Below are positions 22,644-35,353 of a DNA stretch of 64,000 nt, in pieces. Location: assembly GCA_037783545.1 (NCBI GenBank), contig JBBELK010000393.1:124001-188000 (forward strand), given 5' to 3'. The position numbers and the translations under genes are program-made. Source of the stretch: Henricia sp. BOLD:AAB3569. Lineage: Eukaryota > Echinodermata > Asteroidea > Spinulosida > Echinasteridae. Numbering within the stretch: position 1 is the stretch's first letter; each line of letters starts with the position of its first letter. The notes under the pieces are model-generated. The model saw only the letters and a list, made by a program, of their open reading frames with translations, ran no database searches and had not been told where the DNA came from.

Positions 22644-25600
22644 TCAACGGCCGTACAAATGTACACCAGCGCGGCGCAGGGTGTCCCAACAGCCACGGTT
22701 AGGGGAATAACCACGCAGCCGAGCTCCGTTTTCCCTAAACTCTGAAATTTCTCCGTCATTTCCCAGCGAAAATCTGTCAATTTTGCATGACAAGTGCGGA
22801 ATATATACAGTTTGGAGCATGCAAAATTTGAAGTTGGTTGGAAAATTCCTTGATTTCCAAATTTGCCGGCATTTGGGACACACTTTGACCTAATTCCCGT
22901 CACAATCTGGGGTGAGTCAACGGCCGTACAAATGTACACCAGCGCGGCGCATGCGCAGGGTGTCCCAACAGCCACGGTTAGGGGAATAACCACGCAGCCG
23001 AGCTCCGTTTTCCCTAAACTCTGAAATTTCTCCGTCATTTCCCAGCGAAAATCTGTCAATTTTGCATGACAAGTGCGGAATATATACAGTTTGGAGCATG
23101 CAAAATTTGAAGTTGGTTGGAAAATTCCTTGATTTCCAAATTTGCCGGCATTTGGGACACACTTTGACCTAATTCCCGTCACAATCCGGGGTGAGTCAAC
23201 GGCCGTACAAATGTACACCAGCGCGGCGTAGGGTGTCCCAACAGCCACGGTTAGGGGAATAACCACGCAGCCGAGCTCCGTTTTCCCTAAACTCTGAAAT
23301 TTCTCCGTCATTTCCCAGCGAAAATCTGTCAATTTTGCATGACAAGTGCGGAATATATACAGTTTGGAGCATGCAAAATTTGAAGTTGGTTAGAAAATTC
23401 CTTGATTTCCAAATTTGCCGGCATTTGGGACACACTTTGACCTAATTCCCGTCACAATCTGGGGTGAGTCAACGGCCGTACAAATGTACACCAGCGCGGC
23501 GCAGGGTGTCCCAACAGCCACGGTTAGGGGAATAACCACGCAGCCGAGCTCCGTTTTCCCTAAACTCTGAAATTTCTCCGTCATTTCCCACCAAAAATCT
23601 GTCAATTTTGCATGACAAGTGCGGAATATATACAGTTTGGAGCATGCAAAATTTGAAGTTGGTTGGAAAATTCCTTGATTTCCAAATTTGCCGGCATTTG
23701 GGACACATTTTGACCTAATTCCCGTCACAATCTGGGGTGAGTCAACGGCCGTACAAATGTACACCAGCGCGGCGCATGCGCAGGGTGTCCCAACAGCCAC
23801 GGTTAGGGGAATAACCACGCAGCCGAGCTCCGTTTTCCCTAAACTCTGAAATTTCTCCGTCATTTCCCAGCGAAAATCTGTCAATTTTGCATGACAAGTG
23901 CGGAATATATACAGTTTGGAGCATGCAAAATTTGAAGTTGGTTGGAAAATTCCTTGATTTCCAAATTTGCCGGCATTTGGGACACACTTTGACCTAATTC
24001 CCGTCACAATCTGGGGTGAGTCAACGGCCGTAGAAATGTACACCAGCGCGGCGCATGCGCAGGGTGTCCCAACAGCCACGGTTAGGGGAATAACCACGCA
24101 GCCGAGCTCCGTTTTCCCTAAACTCTGAAATTTCTCCGTCATTTCCCAGCGAAAATCTGTCAATTTTGCATGACAAGTGCGGAATATATACAGTTTGGAG
24201 CATGGAAAATTTGAAGTTGGTTGGAAAATTCCTTGATTTCCAAATTTGCCGGCATTTGGGACACACTTTGACCTAATTCCCGTCACAATCTGGGGTGAGT
24301 CAACGGCCGTACAAATGTACACCAGCGCGGCGCATGCGCAGGGTGTCCCAACAGCCACGGTTAGGGGAATAACCACGCAGCCGAGCTCCGTTTTCCCTAA
24401 ACTCTGAAATTTCTCCGTCATTTCCCAGCGAAAATCTGTCAATTTTGCATGACAAGTGCGGAATATATACAGTTTGGAGCATGCAAAATTTGAAGTTGGT
24501 TGGAAAATTCCTTGATTTCCAAATTTGCCGGCATTTGGGACACACTTTGACCTAATTCCCGTCACAATCTGGGGTGAGTCAACGGCCGTACAAATGTACA
24601 CCAGCGCGGCGCATGCGCAGGGTGTCCCAACAGCCACGGTTAGGGGAATAACCACGCAGCCGAGCTCTGTTTTCCCTAAACTCTGAAATTTCTCCGTCAT
24701 TTCCCAGCGAAAATCTGTCAATTTTGCATGACAAGTGCGGAATATATACAGTTTGGAGCATGCAAAATTTGAAGTTGGTTGGAAAATTCCTTGATTTCCA
24801 AATTTGCCGGCATTTGGGACACACTTTGACCTAATTCCCGTCACAATCTGGGGTGAGTCAACGGCCGTACAAATGTACACCAGCGCGGCGCAGGGTGTCC
24901 CAACAGCCACGGTTAGGGGAATAACCACGCAGCCGAGCTCCGTTTTCCCTAAACTCTGAAATTTCTCCGTCAATTCCCTGCGAAAATCTGTCAATTTTGC
25001 ATGACAAGTGCGGAATATATACAGTTTGGAGCATGCAAAATTTGAAGTTGGTTGGAAAATTCCTTGATTTCCAAATTTGCCGGCATTTGGGACACAACAT
25101 TGACCTAATTCCCGTCACAATCTGGGGTGAGTCAACGGCCGTACAAATGTACACCAGCGCGGCGCAGGGTGTCCCAACAGCCACGGTTAGGGGAATAACC
25201 ACGCAGCCGAGCTCCGTTTTCCCTAAACTCTGAAATTTCTCCGTCATTTCCCACCGAAAATCTGTCAATTTTGCATGACAAGTGCGGACTATATACAGTT
25301 TGGAGCATGCAAAATTTGAAGTTGGTTGGAAAATTCCTTGATTTCCAAATTTGCCGGCATTTGGGACACACTTTGACCTAATTCCCGTCACAATCTGGGG
25401 TGAGTCAACGGCCGTACAAATGTACACCAGCGCGGCGCAGGGTGTCCCAACAGCCACGGTTAGGGGAATAACCACGCAGCCGAGCTCCGTTTTCCCTAAA
25501 CTCTGAAATTTATCCGTCATTTCCCACCGAAAATCTGTCAATTTTGCATGACAAGTGCGGAATATATACAGTTTGGAGCATGCAAAATTTGAAGTTGGTT

Positions 25601-28164
25601 GGAAAATTCCTTGATTTCCAAATTTGCCGGCATTTGGGACACACTTTGACCTAATTCCCGTCACAATCTGGGGTGAGTCAACGGCCGTACAAATGTACAC
25701 CAGCGCGGCGCATGAGCAGGGTGTCCCAACAGCCACGGTTAGGGGAATAACCACGCAGCCGAGCTCCGTTTTCCCTAAACTCTGAAATTTCTCCGTCATT
25801 TCCCAGCGAAAATCTGTCAATTTTGCATGACAAGTGCGGAATATATACAGTTTGGAGCATGCAAAATTTGAAGTTGGTTGGAAAATTCCTTGATTTCCAA
25901 ATTTGCCGGCATTTGGGACACACTTTGACCTAATTCCCGTCACAATCTGGGGTGAGTCAACGGCCGTACAAATGTACACCAGCGCGGCGCATGCGCAGGG
26001 TGTCCCAACAGCCACGGTTAGGGGAATAACCACGCAGCCGAGCTCCGTTTTCCCTAAACTCTGAAATTTCTCCGTCATTTCCCAGCGAAAATCTGTCAAT
26101 TTTGCATGACAAGTGCGGAATATATACAGTTTGGAGCATGCAAAATTTGAAGTTGGTTGGAAAATTCCTTGATTTCCAAATTTGCCGGCATTTGGGACAC
26201 ACTTTGACCTAATTCCCGTCACAATCTGGGGTGAGTCAACGGCCGTACAAATGTACACCAGCGCGGCGTAGGGTGTCCCAACAGCCACGGTTAGGGGAAT
26301 AACCACGCAGCCGAGCTCCGTTTTCCCTAAACTCTGAAATTTCTCCGTCATTTCCCAGCGAAAATCTGTCAATTTTGCATGACAAGTGCGGAATATATAC
26401 AGTTTGGAGCATGCAAAATTTGAAGTTGGTTGGAAAATTCCTTGATTTCCAAATTTGCCGGCATTTGGGACACACTTTGACCTAATTCCCGTCACAATCT
26501 GGGGTGAGTCAACGGCCGTACAAATGTACACCAGCGCGGCGCAGGGTGTCCCAACAGCCACGGTTAGGGGAATAACCACGCAGCCGAGCTCCGTTTTCCC
26601 TAAACTCTGAAATTTCTCCGTCATTTCCCACCGAAAATCTGTCAATTTTGCATGACAAGTGCGGAATATATACAGTTTGGAACATGCAAAATTTGAAGTT
26701 GGTTGGAAAATTCCTTGATTTCCAAATTTGCCGGCATTTGGGACACACTTTGACCTAATTCCCGTCACAATCTGGGGTGAGTCAACGGCCGTACAAATGT
26801 ACACCAGCGCGGCGCATGCGCAGGGTGTCCCAACAGCCACGGTTAGGGGAATAACCACGCAGCCGTGCTCCGTTTTCCCTAAACTCTGAAATTTCTCCGT
26901 CATTTCCCAGCGAAAATCTGTCAATTTTGCATGACAAGTGCGGAATATATACAGTTTGGAGCATGCAAAATTTGAAGTTGGTTGGAAAATTTTTTGATTT
27001 CCAAATTTGCCGGCATTTGGGACACACTTTGACCTAATTCCCGTCACAATCTGGGGTGAGTCAACGGCCGTACAAATGTACACCAGCGCGGCGCATGCGC
27101 AGGGTATCCCAACAGCCACGGTTAGGGGAATAACCACGCAGCCGAGCTCCGTTTTCCCTAAACTCTGAAATTTCTCCGTCATTTCCCAGCGAAAATCTGT
27201 TAATTTTGCATGACAAGTGCGGAATATATACAGTTTGGAGCATGCAAAATTTGAAGTTGGTTGGAAAATTCCTTGATTTCCAAATTTGCCGGCATTTGGG
27301 ACACACTTTGACCTAATTCCCGTCACAATCTGGGGTGAGTTAACGGCCGTACAAATGTACACCAGCGCGGCGCAGGGTGTCCCAACAGCCACGGTTAGGG
27401 GAATAACCACGCAGCCGAGCTCCGTTTTCCCTAAACTCTGAAATTTCTCCGTCATTTCCCACCGAAAATCAGTCAATTTTGCATGACAAGTGCGGAATAT
27501 ATACAGTTTGGAGCATGCAAAATTTGAAGTTGGTTGGAAAATTCCTTGATTTCCAAATTTGCCGGCATTTGGGACACACTTTGACCTAATTCCCGTCACA
27601 ATCTGGGGTGAGTCAACGGCCGTACAAATGTACACCAGCGCGGCGCATGCGCAGGGTGTCCCAACAGCCACGGTTAGGGGAATAACCACGCAGCCGAGCT
27701 CCGTTTTCCCTAAACTCTGAAATTTCTCCGTCATTTCCCAGCGAAAATCTGTCAATTTTGCATGACAAGTGCGGAATATATACAGTTTGGAGCATGCAAA
27801 ATTTGAAGTTGGTTGGAAAATTCCTTGATTTCCAAATTTGCCGGCATTTGGGACACACTTTGACCTAATTCCCGTCACAATCTGGGGTGAGTCAACGGCC
27901 GTACAAATGTACACCAGCGCGGCGCAGGGTGTCCCAACAGCCACGGTTAGGGGAATAACCACGCAGCCGAGCTCCGTTTTCCCTAAACTCTGAAATTTCT
28001 CCGTCATTTCCCACCGAAAATCAGTCAATTTTGCATGACAAGTGCGGAATATATACAGTTTGGAGCATGCAAAATTTGAAGTTGGTTGGAAAATTCCTTG
28101 ATTTCCAAATTTGCCGGCATTTGGGACACACTTTGACCTAATTCCCGTCACAATCTGGGGTGAG
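22644..28164 (+). repeat. 20-monomer HOR block of 5,521 bp, copy 1
   Basis: Starts: 22644 S, 22917 L, 23196 S (gcgtaggg, gttagaaaa), 23469 S (cccaccaaaa, gacacatttt), 23742 L, 24021 L (gtagaaatg, gcatggaaaa), 24300 L, 24579 L (gagctctg), 24858 S+1 (caattccctgcg, gacacaacattg), 25132 S (cggactata), 25405 S (tttatccgtc), 25678 L (catgagc), 25957 L, 26236 S (gcgtaggg), 26509 S (ggaacatg), 26782 L (gccgtgctcc, attttttga), 27061 L (ggtatccc, ctgttaat), 27340 S (gagttaacgg, aaatcagtc), 27613 L, 27892 S (aaatcagtc). Every one of these markers recurs in the adjacent copy at +5,521. Confidence 0.95.
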
Positions 28165-31100
28165 TCAACGGCCGTACAAATGTACACCAGCGCGGCGCAG
28201 GGTGTCCCAACAGCCACGGTTAGGGGAATAACCACGCAGCCGAGCTCCGTTTTCCCTAAACTCTGAAATTTCTCCGTCATTTCCCAGCGAAAATCTGTCA
28301 ATTTTGCATGACAAGTGCGGAATATATACAGTTTGGAGCATGCAAAATTTGAAGTTGGTTGGAAAATTCCTTGATTTCCAAATTTGCCGGCATTTGGGAC
28401 ACACTTTGACCTAATTCCCGTCACAATCTGGGGTGAGTCAACGGCCGTACAAATGTACACCAGCGCGGCGCATGCGCAGGGTGTCCCAACAGCCACGGTT
28501 AGGGGAATAACCACGCAGCCGAGCTCCGTTTTCCCTAAACTCTGAAATTTCTCCGTCATTTCCCAGCGAAAATCTGTCAATTTTGCATGACAAGTGCGGA
28601 ATATATACAGTTTGGAGCATGCAAAATTTGAAGTTGGTTGGAAAATTCCTTGATTTCCAAATTTGCCGGCATTTGGGACACACTTTGACCTAATTCCCGT
28701 CACAATCTGGGGTGAGTCAACGGCCGTACAAATGTACACCAGCGCGGCGTAGGGTGTCCCAACAGCCACGGTTAGGGGAATAACCACGCAGCCGAGCTCC
28801 GTTTTCCCTAAACTCTGAAATTTCTCCGTCATTTCCCAGCGAAAATCTGTCAATTTTGCATGACAAGTGCGGAATATATACAGTTTGGAGCATGCAAAAT
28901 TTGAAGTTGGTTAGAAAATTCCTTGATTTCCAAATTTGCCGGCATTTGGGACACACTTTGACCTAATTCCCGTCACAATCTGGGGTGAGTCAACGGCCGT
29001 ACAAATGTACACCAGCGCGGCGCAGGGTGTCCCAACAGCCACGGTTAGGGGAATAACCACGCAGCCGAGCTCCGTTTTCCCTAAACTCTGAAATTTCTCC
29101 GTCATTTCCCACCAAAAATCTGTCAATTTTGCATGACAAGTGCGGAATATATACAGTTTGGAGCATGCAAAATTTGAAGTTGGTTGGAAAATTCCTTGAT
29201 TTCCAAATTTGCCGGCATTTGGGACACATTTTGACCTAATTCCCGTCACAATCTGGGGTGAGTCAACGGCCGTACAAATGTACACCAGCGCGGCGCATGC
29301 GCAGGGTGTCCCAACAGCCACGGTTAGGGGAATAACCACGCAGCCGAGCTCCGTTTTCCCTAAACTCTGAAATTTCTCCGTCATTTCCCAGCGAAAATCT
29401 GTCAATTTTGCATGACAAGTGCGGAATATATACAGTTTGGAGCATGCAAAATTTGAAGTTGGTTGGAAAATTCCTTGATTTCCAAATTTGCCGGCATTTG
29501 GGACACACTTTGACCTAATTCCCGTCACAATCTGGGGTGAGTCAACGGCCGTAGAAATGTACACCAGCGCGGCGCATGCGCAGGGTGTCCCAACAGCCAC
29601 GGTTAGGGGAATAACCACGCAGCCGAGCTCCGTTTTCCCTAAACTCTGAAATTTCTCCGTCATTTCCCAGCGAAAATCTGTCAATTTTGCATGACAAGTG
29701 CGGAATATATACAGTTTGGAGCATGGAAAATTTGAAGTTGGTTGGAAAATTCCTTGATTTCCAAATTTGCCGGCATTTGGGACACACTTTGACCTAATTC
29801 CCGTCACAATCTGGGGTGAGTCAACGGCCGTACAAATGTACACCAGCGCGGCGCATGCGCAGGGTGTCCCAACAGCCACGGTTAGGGGAATAACCACGCA
29901 GCCGAGCTCCGTTTTCCCTAAACTCTGAAATTTCTCCGTCATTTCCCAGCGAAAATCTGTCAATTTTGCATGACAAGTGCGGAATATATACAGTTTGGAG
30001 CATGCAAAATTTGAAGTTGGTTGGAAAATTCCTTGATTTCCAAATTTGCCGGCATTTGGGACACACTTTGACCTAATTCCCGTCACAATCTGGGGTGAGT
30101 CAACGGCCGTACAAATGTACACCAGCGCGGCGCATGCGCAGGGTGTCCCAACAGCCACGGTTAGGGGAATAACCACGCAGCCGAGCTCTGTTTTCCCTAA
30201 ACTCTGAAATTTCTCCGTCATTTCCCAGCGAAAATCTGTCAATTTTGCATGACAAGTGCGGAATATATACAGTTTGGAGCATGCACAATTTGAAGTTGGT
30301 TGGAAAATTCCTTGATTTCCAAATTTGCCGGCATTTGGGACACACTTTGACCTAATTCCCGTCACAATCTGGGGTGAGTCAACGGCCGTACAAATGTACA
30401 CCAGCGCGGCGCAGGGTGTCCCAACAGCCACGGTTAGGGGAATAACCACGCAGCCGAGCTCCGTTTTCCCTAAACTCTGAAATTTCTCCGTCAATTCCCT
30501 GCGAAAATCTGTCAATTTTGCATGACAAGTGCGGAATATATACAGTTTGGAGCATGCAAAATTTGAAGTTGGTTGGAAAATTCCTTGATTTCCAAATTTG
30601 CCGGCATTTGGGACACAACATTGACCTAATTCCCGTCACAATCTGGGGTGAGTCAACGGCCGTACAAATGTACACCAGCGCGGCGCAGGGTGTCCCAACA
30701 GCCACGGTTAGGGGAATAACCACGCAGCCGAGCTCCGTTTTCCCTAAACTCTGAAATTTCTCCGTCATTTCCCACCGAAAATCTGTCAATTTTGCATGAC
30801 AAGTGCGGACTATATACAGTTTGGAGCATGCAAAATTTGAAGTTGGTTGGAAAATTCCTTGATTTCCAAATTTGCCGGCATTTGGGACACACTTTGACCT
30901 AATTCCCGTCACAATCTGGGGTGAGTCAACGGCCGTACAAATGTACACCAGCGCGGCGCAGGGTGTCCCAACAGCCACGGTTAGGGGAATAACCACGCAG
31001 CCGAGCTCCGTTTTCCCTAAACTCTGAAATTTATCCGTCATTTCCCACCGAAAATCTGTCAATTTTGCATGACAAGTGCGGAATATATACAGTTTGGAGC

Positions 31101-33685
31101 ATGCAAAATTTGAAGTTGGTTGGAAAATTCCTTGATTTCCAAATTTGCCGGCATTTGGGACACACTTTGACCTAATTCCCGTCACAATCTGGGGTGAGTC
31201 AACGGCCGTACAAATGTACACCAGCGCGGCGCATGAGCAGGGTGTCCCAACAGCCACGGTTAGGGGAATAACCACGCAGCCGAGCTCCGTTTTCCCTAAA
31301 CTCTGAAATTTCTCCGTCATTTCCCAGCGAAAATCTGTCAATTTTGCATGACAAGTGCGGAATATATACAGTTTGGAGCATGCAAAATTTGAAGTTGGTT
31401 GGAAAATTCCTTGATTTCCAAATTTGCCGGCATTTGGGACACACTTTGACCTAATTCCCGTCACAATCTGGGGTGAGTCAACGGCCGTACAAATGTACAC
31501 CAGCGCGGCGCATGCGCAGGGTGTCCCAACAGCCACGGTTAGGGGAATAACCACGCAGCCGAGCTCCGTTTTCCCTAAACTCTGAAATTTCTCCGTCATT
31601 TCCCAGCGAAAATCTGTCAATTTTGCATGACAAGTGCGGAATATATACAGTTTGGAGCATGCAAAATTTGAAGTTGGTTGGAAAATTCCTTGATTTCCAA
31701 ATTTGCCGGCATTTGGGACACACTTTGACCTAATTCCCGTCACAATCTGGGGTGAGTCAACGGCCGTACAAATGTACACCAGCGCGGCGTAGGGTGTCCC
31801 AACAGCCACGGTTAGGGGAATAACCACGCAGCCGAGCTCCGTTTTCCCTAAACTCTGAAATTTCTCCGTCATTTCCCAGCGAAAATCTGTCAATTTTGCA
31901 TGACAAGTGCGGAATATATACAGTTTGGAGCATGCAAAATTTGAAGTTGGTTGGAAAATTCCTTGATTTCCAAATTTGCCGGCATTTGGGACACACTTTG
32001 ACCTAATTCCCGTCACAATCTGGGGTGAGTCAACGGCCGTACAAATGTACACCAGCGCGGCGCAGGGTGTCCCAACAGCCACGGTTAGGGGAATAACCAC
32101 GCAGCCGAGCTCCGTTTTCCCTAAACTCTGAAATTTCTCCGTCATTTCCCACCGAAAATCTGTCAATTTTGCATGACAAGTGCGGAATATATACAGTTTG
32201 GAACATGCAAAATTTGAAGTTGGTTGGAAAATTCCTTGATTTCCAAATTTGCCGGCATTTGGGACACACTTTGACCTAATTCCCGTCACAATCTGGGGTG
32301 AGTCAACGGCCGTACAAATGTACACCAGCGCGGCGCATGCGCAGGGTGTCCCAACAGCCACGGTTAGGGGAATAACCACGCAGCCGTGCTCCGTTTTCCC
32401 TAAACTCTGAAATTTCTCCGTCATTTCCCAGCGAAAATCTGTCAATTTTGCATGACAAGTGCGGAATATATACAGTTTGGAGCATGCAAAATTTGAAGTT
32501 GGTTGGAAAATTTTTTGATTTCCAAATTTGCCGGCATTTGGGACACACTTTGACCTAATTCCCGTCACAATCTGGGGTGAGTCAACGGCCGTACAAATGT
32601 ACACCAGCGCGGCGCATGCGCAGGGTATCCCAACAGCCACGGTTAGGGGAATAACCACGCAGCCGAGCTCCGTTTTCCCTAAACTCTGAAATTTCTCCGT
32701 CATTTCCCAGCGAAAATCTGTTAATTTTGCATGACAAGTGCGGAATATATACAGTTTGGAGCATGCAAAATTTGAAGTTGGTTGGAAAATTCCTTGATTT
32801 CCAAATTTGCCGGCATTTGGGACACACTTTGACCTAATTCCCGTCACAATCTGGGGTGAGTTAACGGCCGTACAAATGTACACCAGCGCGGCGCAGGGTG
32901 TCCCAACAGCCACGGTTAGGGGAATAACCACGCAGCCGAGCTCCGTTTTCCCTAAACTCTGAAATTTCTCCGTCATTTCCCACCGAAAATCAGTCAATTT
33001 TGCATGACAAGTGCGGAATATATACAGTTTGGAGCATGCAAAATTTGAAGTTGGTTGGAAAATTCCTTGATTTCCAAATTTGCCGGCATTTGGGACACAC
33101 TTTGACCTAATTCCCGTCACAATCTGGGGTGAGTCAACGGCCGTACAAATGTACACCAGCGCGGCGCATGCGCAGGGTGTCCCAACAGCCACGGTTAGGG
33201 GAATAACCACGCAGCCGAGCTCCGTTTTCCCTAAACTCTGAAATTTCTCCGTCATTTCCCAGCGAAAATCTGTCAATTTTGCATGACAAGTGCGGAATAT
33301 ATACAGTTTGGAGCATGCAAAATTTGAAGTTGGTTGGAAAATTCCTTGATTTCCAAATTTGCCGGCATTTGGGACACACTTTGACCTAATTCCCGTCACA
33401 ATCTGGGGTCAGTCAACGGCCGTACAAATGTACACCAGCGCGGCGCAGGGTGTCCCAACAGCCACGGTTAGGGGAATAACCACGCAGCCGAGCTCCGTTT
33501 TCCCTAAACTCTGAAATTTCTCCGTCATTTCCCACCGAAAATCAGTCAATTTTGCATGACAAGTGCGGAATATATACAGTTTGGAGCATGCAAAATTTGA
33601 AGTTGGTTGGAAAATTCCTTGATTTCCAAATTTGCCGGCATTTGGGACACACTTTGACCTAATTCCCGTCACAATCTGGGGTGAG
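28165..33685 (+). repeat. 20-monomer HOR block of 5,521 bp, copy 2
   Basis: This block repeats copy 1 monomer for monomer. The differences I found are 23187 c against 28708 t, 24765 a against 30286 c, and 27889 g against 33410 c. That is three in 5,521 bases, or about 99.95% identity if none were missed. The similarity ends on both sides where expected for two adjacent copies: 22365 (L) does not match 27892 (S), and 33686 (L) does not match 28165 (S). It is either a very recent tandem duplication or an assembly duplication. Confidence 0.95.
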
Positions 33686-35353
33686 TCAACGGCCGTACAA
33701 ATGTACACCAGCGCGGCGCATGCGCAGGGTGTCCCAACAGCCACGGTTAGGGGAATAACCACGCAGCCGAGCTCCGTTTTCCCTAAACTCTGAAATTTCT
33801 CCGTCATTTCCCAGCGAAAATCTGTCAATTTTGCATGACAAGTGCGGAATATATACAGTTTGGAGCATGCAAAATTTGAAGTTGGTTGGAAAATTCCTTG
33901 ATTTCCAAATTTGCCGGCATTTGGGACACACTTTGACCTAATTCCCGTCACAATCTGGGGTGAGTCAACGGCCGTACAAATGTACACCAGCGCGGCGCAT
34001 GCGCAGGGTGTCCCAACAGCCACGATTAGGGGAATAACCACGCAGCCGAGCTCCGTTTTCCCTAAACTCTGAAATTTCTCCGTCATTTCCCAGCGAAAAT
34101 CTGTCAATTTTGCATGACAAGTGCGGAATATATACAGTTTGGAGCATGCAAAATTTGAAGTTGGTTGGAAAATTCCTTGATTTCCAAATTTGCCGGCATT
34201 TTGGACACACTTTGACCTAATTCCCGTCACAATCTGGGGTGAGTCAACGGCCGTACAAATGTACACCAGCGCGGCGCATGCGCAGGGTGTCCCAACAGCC
34301 ACGGTTAGGGGAATAACCACGCAGCCGAGCTCCGTTTTCCCTAAACTCTGAAATTTCTCCGTCATTTCCCAGCGAAAATCTGTCAATTTTGCATGACAAG
34401 TGCGGAATATATACAGTTTGGAGCATGCAAAATTTGAAGTTGGTTGGAAAATTCCTTGATTTCCAAATTTGCCGGCATTTGGGACACACTTTGACCTAAT
34501 TCCCGTCACAATCTGGGGTGAGTCAACGGCCGTACAAATGTACACCAGCGCGGCGCATGCGCAGGGTGTCCCAACAGCCACGGTTAGGGGAATAACCACG
34601 CAGCCGAGCTCCGTTTTCCCTAAACTCTGAAATTTCTCCGTCATTTCCCAGCGAAAATCTGTCAATTTTGCATGACAAGTGCGGAATATATACAGTTTGG
34701 AGCATGCAAAATTTGAAGTTGGTTGGAAAATTCCTTGATTTCCAAATTTGCCGGCATTTGGGACACACTTTGACCTAATTCCCGTCACAATCTGGGGTGA
34801 GTCAACGGCCGTAGAAATGTACACCAGCGCGGCGCAGGGTGTCCCAACAGCCACGGTTAGGGGAATAACCACGCAGCCGAGCTCCGTTTTCCCTAAACTC
34901 TGAAATTTCTCCGTCATTTCCCAGCGAAAATCTGTCAATTTTGCATGACAAGTGCGGAATATATACAGTTTGGAGCATGCAAAATTTGAAGTTGGTTGGA
35001 AAATTCCTTGATTTCCAAATTTGCCGGCATTTGGGACACACTTTGACCTAATTCCCGTCACAATCTGGGGTGAGTCAACGGCCGTACAAATGTACACCAG
35101 CGCGGCGCATGCGCAGGGTGTCCCAACAGCCACGGTTAGGGGAATAACCACGCAGCCGAGCTCCGTTTTCCCTAAACTCTGAAATTTCTCCGTCATTTCC
35201 CAGCGAAAATCTGTCAATTTTGCATGACAAGTGCGGAATATATACAGTTTGGAGCATGCAAAATTTGAAGTTGGTTGGAAAATTCCTTGATTTCCAAATT
35301 TGCCGGCATTTGGGACACACTTTGACCTAATTCCCGTCACAATCTGGGGTGAG
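33686..35353 (+). repeat. Run rich in long monomers between HOR copies
   Basis: Order: 33686 L, 33965 L, 34244 L, 34523 L, 34802 S (gtagaaatg), 35075 L. Block copy 2 is separated from the next gcgtaggg/gttagaaaa monomer (35354) by 6,637 bases, against 5,521 between copies 1 and 2. The excess is exactly four long monomers (1,116). Monomer 33965 carries acgattagg and cattttggac, which recur at 41699 and 42530. Confidence 0.88.

Noticed and set aside
15620-23332. Giant minus-strand open frames (597 to 2,570 codons) as repeat-protein genes
   Set aside because: The frame is open only because the monomer length is a multiple of three. No unique start, promoter or end exists, frameshifting indels recur, and frequent variants such as c179 to g change the residue in both minus-strand frames discussed here.
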